From Competibacter_A sp002352125 (GTDB taxonomy: Bacteria > Pseudomonadota > Gammaproteobacteria > Competibacterales > Competibacteraceae), in contig DAOROA010000022.1 of assembly GCA_035441325.1 (NCBI GenBank), positions 7,631 to 71,630 of the forward strand: a stretch of 64,000 nucleotides of DNA, in the 5' to 3' direction. Every line of letters starts with the position of its first letter. Position 1 is the stretch's first letter. Shown here piece after piece: positions 36,474 to 44,697 of this stretch. The notes under the pieces are model-generated. The model worked only from the letters and a program-made list of their open reading frames with translations. It did not search any database and was not told the origin of the DNA. The position numbers and the translations under genes are program-made.

Positions 36474-37460
36474 TCATGGTTGAGCAAATACCCCCTCCAA
36501 CGAGGGGGCGTCCAGTACCCGTTCCCCCCACGTTTCCAACTGGGCTGGTTCCGCCACCGCCAGCTTCGCCTCCACCCAGCCCGGCACCGGCCCGAACCGA
36601 CGGGTTAACAGCCGCCTCAACAGTAGCGATTCGCCTACCAGGATGCCCTTCTCGATGCCCATCGGGATACCCTTCTCGATGCCCTCTTGTACCCACTGCT
36701 CCGCAATCGTTGTCATCAGCTCACCCTCATTGCTCAAGACCGCCGTCGCCACCCGGCGCAATTCGTCGGCGTTCAGCCGCTCCGTGCTCGGCCCTTGGGC
36801 CAGATAGCGCAGCAGCGTGATCACATAATCCAGCCCGCTCGAACTCTGCTCCAACTCGCGCAGCAGCCCGAGAATCTCCGGCAACCGCTCCCGCAAATCG
36901 TCGCGGAAGATGTATTTCAGGGTCAGCAGCGCGGTTTGCAACAGGACCGCGCCCTGCAATTCTTCGTCCCGGTAGCCGCTCAGATCGATCAGGTAATAGG
37001 TGCAATCCGGTATGCACTCCCGCAGCGCTGGCACGTCGGCTACGTCGTCGGCAAACCGCCGGCTGAGCCGCCAAGCTTTCGCGCCGTGATAGACCACCAC
37101 CGGGATGATCGGCGGCAAGCGGCCGGTGTGACCGGCGTTCAAGCATTGCTCCCAAATCCGCACCCGATACCGCAGCAGGTCCAGTCCGATCCGCGATTCC
37201 ACGTAGCTTTTGTGTTCGAACAGGATGTGGACATAACCGGTTCCGCCGCCCGGTAGGTCCACTTCGTACAGTAAATCGGCCGGATGTTGCGCCAGGTCCG
37301 GATCCAGAAACGAATCCTTACCCGCGCGCAGCGTTGCCCAATCCAGCGCCACCGCCACCGCCGGGGGCAGGTAGCGCGCCAGAAATTCCGCCGCGACTTC
37401 GGTGCGCCCGAACACCGCTTTGAAAAACCGATCATGCGGGCTGCTTAACGTCGTCATCAT
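36474..37460 (-). CDS. Rpn/YhgA-family PD-(D/E)XK nuclease
   Basis: A 328-residue protein of the recombination-promoting nuclease (Rpn, transposase_31) family. HDRFFKAVFGRTEVAAEFLARY is the typical start. The nuclease core shows the acidic residue in ADLLYEVDLPGG and the Glu-X-Lys in HILFEHKSY, then LDLLRYRVRIWEQ and PPIIPVVVYHGAKAW. The C-terminus has a short duplicated stretch (GIEKGIPMGIEKGI) and a helical tail. Rpn proteins cut DNA and some act in phage defence as toxin-antitoxin-like switches. It begins 10 bases after the TIR-CHAT-STAND gene, with GGAGAAGG inside that gap, so the two are almost surely one transcript. Confidence 0.88.
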   Translation of the reverse strand: MMTTLSSPHDRFFKAVFGRTEVAAEFLARYLPPAVAVALDWATLRAGKDSFLDPDLAQHPADLLYEVDLPGGGTGYVHILFEHKSYVESRIGLDLLRYRVRIWEQCLNAGHTGRLPPIIPVVVYHGAKAWRLSRRFADDVADVPALRECIPDCTYYLIDLSGYRDEELQGAVLLQTALLTLKYIFRDDLRERLPEILGLLRELEQSSSGLDYVITLLRYLAQGPSTERLNADELRRVATAVLSNEGELMTTIAEQWVQEGIEKGIPMGIEKGILVGESLLLRRLLTRRFGPVPGWVEAKLAVAEPAQLETWGERVLDAPSLEGVFAQP

Positions 37461-37470
37461 GCCTTCTCCG

Positions 37471-40400
37471 CTATCCGCCCTTCTCCAGCGTCTCGATCAG
37501 GAACAGGATTTCGGCGGCCATCACGTAGCTCAAATCCGGCGCGTCGGCGAGGGCGCGGTCGCGGCTGCCAGCAACGATGGCTTGGAGGGCGTCGGCCTCC
37601 GGGTTCTTGTCGTTTTTCCACCGTTCGCGGTAGTCGGCGATGATTTGTTCGGCGTCGCCTTTTCGCTCGGCATTGAGCGCCTTGGTTACAGCGTGGAATA
37701 GACGGCCGGGCGTGTCATGGTTCTCGCCGCCGTCGCGGCGATAGGCGAGGTAGCAGGTGACGGCTTTAACCTTAGCCTCCGCAGCAGCGGTGGGATTGCC
37801 AGCATCCGTCTCGATATCGGCGAGGATGGCCCAGGCATTCCATGGCTGAACCACGTGACCGAACGGCGCGTTACATTCGATCGTCCGACGGATTTCCTGC
37901 CGCGCTTCGTCGAAGCGGCGGAGCCTGTGAAGCATCTCCGCGAGATTCTCCAGCGCTGTTCCTTCATTAGCAGCATCGCGGATTTTGCCGAATTTGTCGG
38001 CAGCTTGTCGGAAAAACGAAGCCGCATCTTCCATGCGATTTATAGTATTTTTATAAAGGACACCTAAATTACAAAGGGTGGCCGCCTGCCGGGCTACATT
38101 TCCAAGTTTCACATCAATTGCGAGCGATTTTCGGTAGGCATCCTCTGCAGCCTCCATCTGTCCCGCGAGATGCTGTGCGGTCCCGTTCAGCCGCCAGGTA
38201 TCAGCGACGGCGCCCAGATCATCTAATTGCGTGAAACGATCTCGCGCTTCGTCAAAAGCTTTAAAAGCTTCTTCATATCGGTGTTGTTTCATGCAAACAG
38301 TACCAAACAACTGTTTTCCAACGGCGACTTCACGATCGTCGCAGATGCGTTCCGCCCAGCTAATCGTTTTCTCATAAGCTGCCGCTGCTTTGTCGAGACG
38401 GCCCAGAAAAAAGAGAGATTTGCCGAATTCCTCCAAGCAGAGCATCACCATCCTCGCGGCGTTTTTGCTATGTATTTCCTGAACAATGCGCTCGAATCGT
38501 TCACGCGCTTCGTCCAGCAGAGGCAAGGCTTGTTCCGAGCTGCCAGCCGTCCTCAACACACGGGCCAGTATGAAATCGGCATGTGCCAGATCGTAATCGG
38601 CGCTGGGATATGCCTGCTCGCCCGCCGCCTGGGCATGTTGGAGCAACGCTTGCGCGCCATCTAATGCCTCGCGTAACTGACCACTGCTCAAGTGCTGCTC
38701 GATACGGGTCCGTTGCGCCGCGAACCGCGCGTGATTCCAGGTGTCACCCAGCGCCTTTGCAACGGCGTCGCGCACTTGCCCCACGCGCTCCAGCAGCCGC
38801 GACTTGCCAGCATTTCGCAGCAGGCTATAGAGCGAAGTGGTCAGAGCAATCGTCGCCTCCGCATCCCCCGCACGTTGCACGAGGTCGAGCAGCGCAAAGA
38901 GGTTCGGCAGTTCCAGCCCCGTCAGCGTCGTCGCGACTTCGATGTTCTGGTACCGCTGCTGGACGAGGAACTCGGCATACGCGTGCATCGCCTCGACCCA
39001 GCGAGCCGTCAACGCCTCATGCTCCGCCGCGTCCAGCCGCCCGCGCAGGTAGGGACAGAGCGCGGGATTGAGCGTGAGATGGTTGTAGCGGTTCGGCGTC
39101 GCCAGCCCGGTTTGAATCAACTCGCCCGCCAGCGAAAACGCATCCGCTTGTTCCCACTCCATCAGGACGAGCACGACCGGATGGAACCCGCCGTGAAACA
39201 CCCCGAGCACGCGCGCCCGCTCCCGGTTCGCCGCCGACAGGCGTTGCAGGGACAGCTCGACGCTGGCGAAGACCGAGTGCTCCCGGCTGCCGGGGAAGCG
39301 CTGCTCCATCTTCGCCATCAACTCGACCAGCGCTTCGCGGGTGGCCGCGACGCCGCGCTGCCGCAACGCCGGAGCCAGCAGCGCCAGGGTGCGGGCGTGG
39401 CCATGAACCGCGTCCACCAGTTGCTCGATCTCCTCGCGGGCGGCGTCGCTCGAACCGCCATCCCCACCGGCGACATTCAGCGCCCGCTCGACCAGCTTCA
39501 CCGCATCCTCGCGGGCGAGTTGATGCAATTCCCCCTGGTGCCGTGGGTTGGCGAACGGTGTAGGCAGCGCCTCGCGGCTGGTGAAGATGAGCCGCGTGTT
39601 GCCTTGGGCGTTGAGCCGGGTACAGAGCTTCAAGATCGCGTACAGTTCGCAGTGTAGGTCGTCGGTAAGTGCGGCGGGTGTGTCCTCGGCCAGAAACGGC
39701 GGCAGCAGGACGCTTTCCATGTTGTCCACCACCAGCAGGGTCGGCTGTTCGATCAGCGCGCGTTCGACCGGCAGGGTCGCTTGTTCCAAGTCGGGGAAGG
39801 TGGCGACGGAATACTTTTCTCCGACCAGTTGGCGACCCAGGGCATCGAGCACCGCCTGGACATGGCCGTGCGTTTCGACCGAGACGAACGCGGCGCGTCG
39901 GATCTGCTGGGAACGCACCAGCCAGCGGGCGAACTCGGCAGCGAGCGCGGTCTTGCCTTCGCCGCCTTGGCCGCGCACCACGGCGTAGCGTTCGGTGCGC
40001 AGCAACCGTTGCAGCGCCAGCAACTCCCGGCTGCGGCCGACAAAGCCGGTTTCCGGTTCCTGCGGTAACTCGCCAAGCCGGGCCGCAAGTTGCTGCTGGA
40101 AATCCGCCACGGTCTGCTTGGCGGGGGCCATTTTGAACAGTTGCGGGTCGTCCTTCTCCTGAAACAGCACCGGCACGAACCAGTCCTCCAGCCGAAACTC
40201 GCCCGCGCCAAAGATGCGCCCGCGAAACGTGTCGTCCTTCAACGCCCGCTGGCCGGCCAGCATGGCGTCGCCCACCCGCTTGCCCCCGGCCAGCGCCCGG
40301 TAGAACGCCGCGACGAAGCGGCGCGCGGTCTCGACCAGCACGCTGTGGCTCATAGCCACCACGGAGGCGACGCCGACCCTCAGCAGTTCGGAGGCGACGG

Positions 40401-41841
40401 ATTCGGACGCCTGCTCGGCCTGCGCGGTCTGGCAGGCTTCCAGAAACACCAGCGGGATGCGGTGATCGCGCAGCAGCGGGCCAAGTTCGTCGGTGAAGAC
40501 GGTCGCATGCCGGCGCTTTTCGAGCTGGCCGGTGTCCTGCGGTTCCTCGAAGCACAGCCCGCCGAGACCGACATGGCGGTCGTAGACGCCGTGACCGTCG
40601 AAGTGAACGACGTGATAAGGCCGCTTTTGCTCGCGAGCGTGGTCCAGTTCCTCGCGCAAGGCCGGCAGCGTGGGCGGATCGAGAACGTGAATCTTGACCA
40701 AACCGGGCAAGGCTTCCATCGCCTCGACCAGCGGCAAGGCGCTGGCGCGGTGGTCGATGTAGCCGCAGGCGTCGTCCTCCGGTCGGGCGGTGACCAGCAG
40801 GATGCGGATAGGCGTGGCGACCACCGGCACATCGAACGCTTCGGTTCCTGGGAGCCGGCGGCGAACGCGGGTCGGCTTGGCGCCTTGGAACAGAAAAGCC
40901 TTGCCGTCGTACAACAGTTCCCACGGCAGGCCGAGGAGGGCGGTCGCGGCTTCCTTGGCAGCGAGCACCTCGGCTTCCGGCACGTCGGCTATGAGCGCGG
41001 TATCCACATGGACGGAGAAGCGACGCCCCGCATAGTCGCTGATCTTCGCCCAAGCCTGCATGACGTTCGCGGTATAAGCCAGGGGGATCGCGGCTTCGTG
41101 CAAACGCTTGCCCCATTCCACGAGGTTCGCTTCCACCTTCCGCGCCCGCTCCTGAAAGTAGTGGCTCGGCCAGATGGCGTATCCCTCCAGATACCAGCGC
41201 AGGTCATCCGCCTCGATGGGGCCGAGAGGCGCGACGAAACGCCAAGGTTGCGCGCTGAAAACGTCCGGCTGGCCCGGCGTGGCCGGTTCGTAGACTAAGC
41301 GGGCGCGGGCCGAAGCGCGGCGGACGCCATCTTTCTCTCGAAACTCCAGCTCGGTGAGTTCGAGGACGAGTTCCTCCAGCGGCTCGGCCTTGGGTTGCGG
41401 CGTGGGCGCCACGTCGGCGGGGAGCCGCTTGCCCACAGCGACGAGGATCGCGTTCATCGCCGCTTCGACACCGCCCGCGTCGCTGCTTACCGAGATGTAA
41501 ACCGGCTCCTCGCCGAAGAACTCCTCCAGCACGCCCAGCTTCGTGCCGTTCAACGAGAGCGGAATGACCGGGAATTGGTCTTTGCCGCGCTGTTCCTGTA
41601 CCAGGAGCGCATGGCGCAGTTCCTTGCCGACCCATTTCGATTGCAGTGCGTCGGTGCTGACCACGACGGCGTAAGCCGAGGCAGCGTCGATGGCTTTCTT
41701 GATCTCCAGCCAAAGCGGATCACCACCGCGCAGCTCGCGCGAATCGATCCATCCGTCTTGGCCGTGGTCGGCGAGCGCCGCGCGGAGATCGCGCACGAAA
41801 CCGTCGTCCTGCGAGCTGTGGGAGATAAAGAGCTTGTCCAT
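37471..41841 (-). CDS. TIR-CHAT-STAND ATPase-TPR fusion, candidate defence/cell-death protein
   Basis: A 1456-residue soluble protein with four parts. TIR domain, about 1-140: LFISHSSQDD start, Glu74 in WVGKELRHAL aligned with the NADase Glu of SARM1-like TIRs. A linker to about 340 is followed by a CHAT caspase-like protease, about 345-555: His417 in HFDGHG and Cys470 in FLEACQTA form the expected dyad. STAND/NB-ARC ATPase, about 598-960: FVGRSREL, Walker A GQGGEGKTAL (624-633), Walker B LLVVDN (Asp706), FTSR (753-756). TPR-type helical repeats run from about 1035 to the C-terminus. In such proteins the TPRs sense a trigger, the ATPase oligomerises and the N-terminal enzymes act. Start ATG 41841 begins the TIR; upstream codons overlap glk in another frame. 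Ribosome site weak. An Rpn nuclease gene follows. Confidence 0.88.
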   Translation of the reverse strand: MDKLFISHSSQDDGFVRDLRAALADHGQDGWIDSRELRGGDPLWLEIKKAIDAASAYAVVVSTDALQSKWVGKELRHALLVQEQRGKDQFPVIPLSLNGTKLGVLEEFFGEEPVYISVSSDAGGVEAAMNAILVAVGKRLPADVAPTPQPKAEPLEELVLELTELEFREKDGVRRASARARLVYEPATPGQPDVFSAQPWRFVAPLGPIEADDLRWYLEGYAIWPSHYFQERARKVEANLVEWGKRLHEAAIPLAYTANVMQAWAKISDYAGRRFSVHVDTALIADVPEAEVLAAKEAATALLGLPWELLYDGKAFLFQGAKPTRVRRRLPGTEAFDVPVVATPIRILLVTARPEDDACGYIDHRASALPLVEAMEALPGLVKIHVLDPPTLPALREELDHAREQKRPYHVVHFDGHGVYDRHVGLGGLCFEEPQDTGQLEKRRHATVFTDELGPLLRDHRIPLVFLEACQTAQAEQASESVASELLRVGVASVVAMSHSVLVETARRFVAAFYRALAGGKRVGDAMLAGQRALKDDTFRGRIFGAGEFRLEDWFVPVLFQEKDDPQLFKMAPAKQTVADFQQQLAARLGELPQEPETGFVGRSRELLALQRLLRTERYAVVRGQGGEGKTALAAEFARWLVRSQQIRRAAFVSVETHGHVQAVLDALGRQLVGEKYSVATFPDLEQATLPVERALIEQPTLLVVDNMESVLLPPFLAEDTPAALTDDLHCELYAILKLCTRLNAQGNTRLIFTSREALPTPFANPRHQGELHQLAREDAVKLVERALNVAGGDGGSSDAAREEIEQLVDAVHGHARTLALLAPALRQRGVAATREALVELMAKMEQRFPGSREHSVFASVELSLQRLSAANRERARVLGVFHGGFHPVVLVLMEWEQADAFSLAGELIQTGLATPNRYNHLTLNPALCPYLRGRLDAAEHEALTARWVEAMHAYAEFLVQQRYQNIEVATTLTGLELPNLFALLDLVQRAGDAEATIALTTSLYSLLRNAGKSRLLERVGQVRDAVAKALGDTWNHARFAAQRTRIEQHLSSGQLREALDGAQALLQHAQAAGEQAYPSADYDLAHADFILARVLRTAGSSEQALPLLDEARERFERIVQEIHSKNAARMVMLCLEEFGKSLFFLGRLDKAAAAYEKTISWAERICDDREVAVGKQLFGTVCMKQHRYEEAFKAFDEARDRFTQLDDLGAVADTWRLNGTAQHLAGQMEAAEDAYRKSLAIDVKLGNVARQAATLCNLGVLYKNTINRMEDAASFFRQAADKFGKIRDAANEGTALENLAEMLHRLRRFDEARQEIRRTIECNAPFGHVVQPWNAWAILADIETDAGNPTAAAEAKVKAVTCYLAYRRDGGENHDTPGRLFHAVTKALNAERKGDAEQIIADYRERWKNDKNPEADALQAIVAGSRDRALADAPDLSYVMAAEILFLIETLEKGG

Positions 41842-41868
41842 GATGGCAATCCAAAGCAATCCGAGTTG

Positions 41869-41902
41869 TAGGTTGGGTTGGCGTTCGGCACGTAACCCAA
41901 CA
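41869..41902. repeat. Dispersed palindromic repeat between glk and the TIR-CHAT gene
   Basis: GTTGGGTT (41872-41879) and AACCCAAC (41894-41901) are perfect complements around a 14-base centre (GGCGTTCGGCACGT). This is the widespread bacterial repeat of the form taggttgggtt...cgtaacccaaca. It fills much of the 80-base gap and would fold in the transcript upstream of the TIR-CHAT reading frame. Confidence 0.7.
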
Positions 41903-41921
41903 GAATCAACTGCTCCTGCGT

Positions 41922-42881
41922 TTAAGCTAGCGCCGCCGCCGCACCTCGTAGCGCCGGATTGGCGGCGGTGATTACCCAGGTCGGAATGGCCGCCAAGTAA
42001 TCGCCGAATCGGCCTTTGGCCTCGAACCGGGTTCTGAACGCCGAACGGTCGAGAAAATCGCCCAACCGGGGTGCAATGCCTCCGCCGATGTAGACGCCGC
42101 CCCGCGCGCCGAGCGTGAGCGCCAAATTGCCCGCTGCCGTGCCCAGCGCCCCGCAGAACAATTCCAAGGTTTCGGTGCAATGCCGGCAGGTTCCGGTCAA
42201 GGCCCGGTCGGTGATGTCGGCCGGTCCAAGATTTTCCGCTGGCCAGCCTTCCAATTCGGCCAGCGCGCTGTAGAGATTGACCAGTCCCGGCCCGGATAGC
42301 AGCCGTTCCGGCGAGACGTGGCCGAATCGGCGCTGCAAAATTTGGCCGATCACCCATTCCCGTTCGTTGACGGGGGAAAAGGTGACGTGACCGCCTTCCG
42401 TTTCGAGCGGAATCCAGTGGTGGCCGGACCACACTAACCCCGATACCCCCAGCCCGGTACCCGGTCCAATCAGGCCGATGGGTGCTTCCGCCACCGCCGT
42501 GCCGCCGCCGACCGGCCGCCGCTCGTTGGGACCGAGTAACGGTAGTGCCAGCGCCAGCGCGGTAAAATCGTTCAGGATCAACAGCCGCTCCAGGCCCAAT
42601 TTCTGCCGGGTCGCTTCCGTCGAAAATGACCAATCGCTGTTGGTGAACCGAATTTGATCGCCCGTGATCGGCGTGGCGACCGCGACGGCGGCTCGGGTTG
42701 GACGCAATCCGTCCAGCGTTCGTAGATAAGCGGTGATCGCGTCAGCCAAATCCGGAAAGTTGACGCAAGCGAGGGTTTGCTCGGCGAAAATCCGATGACC
42801 GGCGCCGATCAAGGCAAAACGGGCATTGGTGCCGCCGATATCGGCAATCAAGTCGTGGGATTTCGCGGAGTTCGTTTGCAT
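41922..42881 (-). CDS. glk: Glucokinase (E. coli Glk type)
   Basis: Phosphorylates glucose with ATP to glucose-6-phosphate, feeding the Entner-Doudoroff genes at 8-10 kb. It has 319 residues (E. coli 321). LIADIGGTNARFAL is the ATP-binding start, ILNDFTALALALP carries the catalytic Asp, and GPGTGLGVSGLVW and EGGHVTFSP bind sugar. YIGGGIAPRLGDFL closes the ATPase fold. AGGAA lies 9 bases before ATG 42881. It is divergent from aceA. Its stop is 80 bases ahead of the TIR-CHAT gene on the same strand, across a repeat. Confidence 0.95.
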   Translation of the reverse strand: MQTNSAKSHDLIADIGGTNARFALIGAGHRIFAEQTLACVNFPDLADAITAYLRTLDGLRPTRAAVAVATPITGDQIRFTNSDWSFSTEATRQKLGLERLLILNDFTALALALPLLGPNERRPVGGGTAVAEAPIGLIGPGTGLGVSGLVWSGHHWIPLETEGGHVTFSPVNEREWVIGQILQRRFGHVSPERLLSGPGLVNLYSALAELEGWPAENLGPADITDRALTGTCRHCTETLELFCGALGTAAGNLALTLGARGGVYIGGGIAPRLGDFLDRSAFRTRFEAKGRFGDYLAAIPTWVITAANPALRGAAAALA

Positions 42882-43202
42882 CGCATTGTTCCTGGCCGAA
42901 GAAGATCGAGTCGATCTAGCCACTTTAAATCGTAGCGACTGCGAAGAGAACCGGGTCGTTTCGGCGCATGGCGGGAATTTTGTCACCGATTCGACACGCC
43001 CAGCTTGTCTTTTGCTGCAAAGCCACATTAGAATAAGTGAAATTTCTTGTCGCACGGGATTTCACAATACAAAATACATCCAGTTCCATCCTCGGGCCGT
43101 TCGCTGGCGGTTCCGAGCGAATTCGAGGCCCAGATGGAGCCGGTGATGCTTTTGCCAAGCTTGAATAGCTTAACCCCGTAACCCTCGAAGAGGATTGGTA
43201 AA
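42882..43202. other. Divergent promoter region of glk and aceA
   Basis: No gene seen in 321 bases. The middle (43010-43080) is AT-richer than the flanks, consistent with promoters. One sigma70-like pair facing aceA is listed separately. Confidence 0.5.
43005..43034 (+). promoter_or_regulatory. Possible sigma70 promoter for aceA
   Basis: TTGTCT at 43005-43010 and TAGAAT at 43029-43034, spaced by 18 bases, resemble -35 and -10 boxes. It would leave a leader of about 160 bases before aceA. It was found by eye in an otherwise gene-free stretch. Confidence 0.3.
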
Positions 43203-44495
43203 ATGGCGTTTCTAAGCGTTGAACAACTGAAAAAAGACTGGGCCGAGAATCCACGCTGGAAAGGCATCAAGCGCGGCTACACCGCCGAGGATGTCGTGCG
43301 GCTGCGCGGCAATGTGCCGGTCGAATACAGTCTGGCGCAGCGGGGCGCCGAGAAACTGTGGGAACTGATCACCACCACGCCTTACGTCAACTGCCTGGGT
43401 GCGCTGACCGGCGGTCAGGCGATGCAGCAGGCCAAGGCGGGGATCAAGGCCATCTATCTGTCCGGCTGGCAAGTCGCGGCGGACAATAATACTTATATGG
43501 CAATGTATCCCGACCAATCGCTGTATCCGGTCAACTCGGTGCCGGCAGTGGTCGAGCGCATCAACAACACGTTCAAACGCGCCGACGAAATTCAGTGCGC
43601 TCGCGGTGTCGGTCCGGGCCACAAAGACTTCGTCGACTACTTCCTCCCCATCGTAGGCGATGCCGAAGCCGGTTTCGGTGGCGTGCTAAACGCTTACGAA
43701 CTGATGAAATCGATGATCCGCTCTGGTGCGGCGGGCGTCCACTACGAGGATCAATTGGCTTCGGTCAAGAAGTGCGGTCACATGGGCGGCAAGGTGTTGG
43801 TGCCGAGCCAGGAAGCCGTGCAGAAACTGATCGCGGCCCGTTTGGCGGCCGACGTCTACGGCGTCCAGACCATTCTGTTGGCCCGCACCGACGCGGAGGC
43901 GGCCGATCTATTGACCAGCGACTGCGACGAAAACGATAAGCCGTTCCTGACTGGCGAGCGGACCGTCGAAGGTTTCTACAAGACCAAGAAAGGTCTGGAG
44001 CAAGCGATTTCTCGTGGTTTGGCCTATGCGCCCTACGCCGATATGGTCTGGTGCGAGACCGGCACGCCCGATCTCGATTTCGCCCGCAAGTTCGCCGAGG
44101 CGATTCAGGCCCAGTTCCCCGGCAAGATGCTGGCTTACAACTGTTCGCCGTCGTTCAACTGGAAGAAGAACCTCGACGATACCACCATCGCCAAATTCCA
44201 GCGCGAGCTGGGTGCGATGGGCTACAAGTACCAGTTCATCACTTTGGCCGGTATCCACAACATGTGGTACCACATGTTCGATCTGGCCCAGGATTACGTC
44301 AAACGCGGCATGTCCGCCTACGTCGAGAAGGTGCAGGAACCGGAATTCGCCGCGCGCGACCGTGGTTACACCTTCGTCAGCCACCAGCAGGAAGTGGGCA
44401 CTGGCTACTTCGATGACGTGACCACCATCATCCAGGGCGGCGTGTCCTCCGTCACGGCGCTGACCGGTTCTACTGAAGAAGAGCAATTCCATTAA
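43203..44495 (+). CDS. aceA: Isocitrate lyase
   Basis: Cleaves isocitrate to glyoxylate and succinate, the entry to the glyoxylate bypass used on acetate and fatty acids. It has 430 residues (E. coli 434). SGWQVAADNN and YPDQSLYPVNSVP are family stretches. The catalytic signature KKCGHMGGKVLVP carries the active-site Cys, and AYNCSPSFNWKKNLDD binds substrate. AGGA lies about 12 bases before the ATG. It is followed by a strong terminator and then by aceB with its own ribosome site. No aceK is seen. Confidence 0.97.
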   Translation: MAFLSVEQLKKDWAENPRWKGIKRGYTAEDVVRLRGNVPVEYSLAQRGAEKLWELITTTPYVNCLGALTGGQAMQQAKAGIKAIYLSGWQVAADNNTYMAMYPDQSLYPVNSVPAVVERINNTFKRADEIQCARGVGPGHKDFVDYFLPIVGDAEAGFGGVLNAYELMKSMIRSGAAGVHYEDQLASVKKCGHMGGKVLVPSQEAVQKLIAARLAADVYGVQTILLARTDAEAADLLTSDCDENDKPFLTGERTVEGFYKTKKGLEQAISRGLAYAPYADMVWCETGTPDLDFARKFAEAIQAQFPGKMLAYNCSPSFNWKKNLDDTTIAKFQRELGAMGYKYQFITLAGIHNMWYHMFDLAQDYVKRGMSAYVEKVQEPEFAARDRGYTFVSHQQEVGTGYFDDVTTIIQGGVSSVTALTGSTEEEQFH

Positions 44496-44573
44496 TAACA
44501 ACAACAATAGGCTTCTATCCGCTCCCTTTGCTTAACCGGCGGGGGTAGTAGGAGTAGCCAAGATGCGCCACTA

Positions 44574-44602
44574 CCCGGAGGGAGTCTCCCTCCGGGTTTT
44601 TT
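44574..44602 (+). terminator. Rho-independent terminator after aceA
   Basis: CCCGGAGGGA (44574-44583), loop GTC, TCCCTCCGGG (44587-44596) form a perfect 10-pair stem followed by TTTTTT. It lies 79 bases after the aceA stop and 96 bases before aceB, so aceB probably has its own promoter or depends on read-through. Confidence 0.9.
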
Positions 44603-44697
44603 GCGCTAGGATTTGCGGATAAATCTCCGTAGCCGCCCCACACGCGACATTCTCTTTAATTACAAGTGCTTGGAAATCTATTCCGGAGGAACAACCC

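Noticed and set aside
36474..37460. Rpn gene as part of an insertion sequence
   Set aside because: The family is sometimes labelled transposase, but I see no terminal inverted repeats or target duplication around it and it is closely linked to the STAND gene.
39017..41116. 699-residue open frame inside the TIR-CHAT-STAND gene
   Set aside because: It is an Arg-rich shadow in a different minus-strand frame with no domain match.
41842..42633. 264-residue N-terminal extension of the TIR-CHAT-STAND frame
   Set aside because: It overlaps glk on the same strand in another frame and has the Arg/Gly-rich look of a shadow. The TIR domain begins exactly at ATG 41841.
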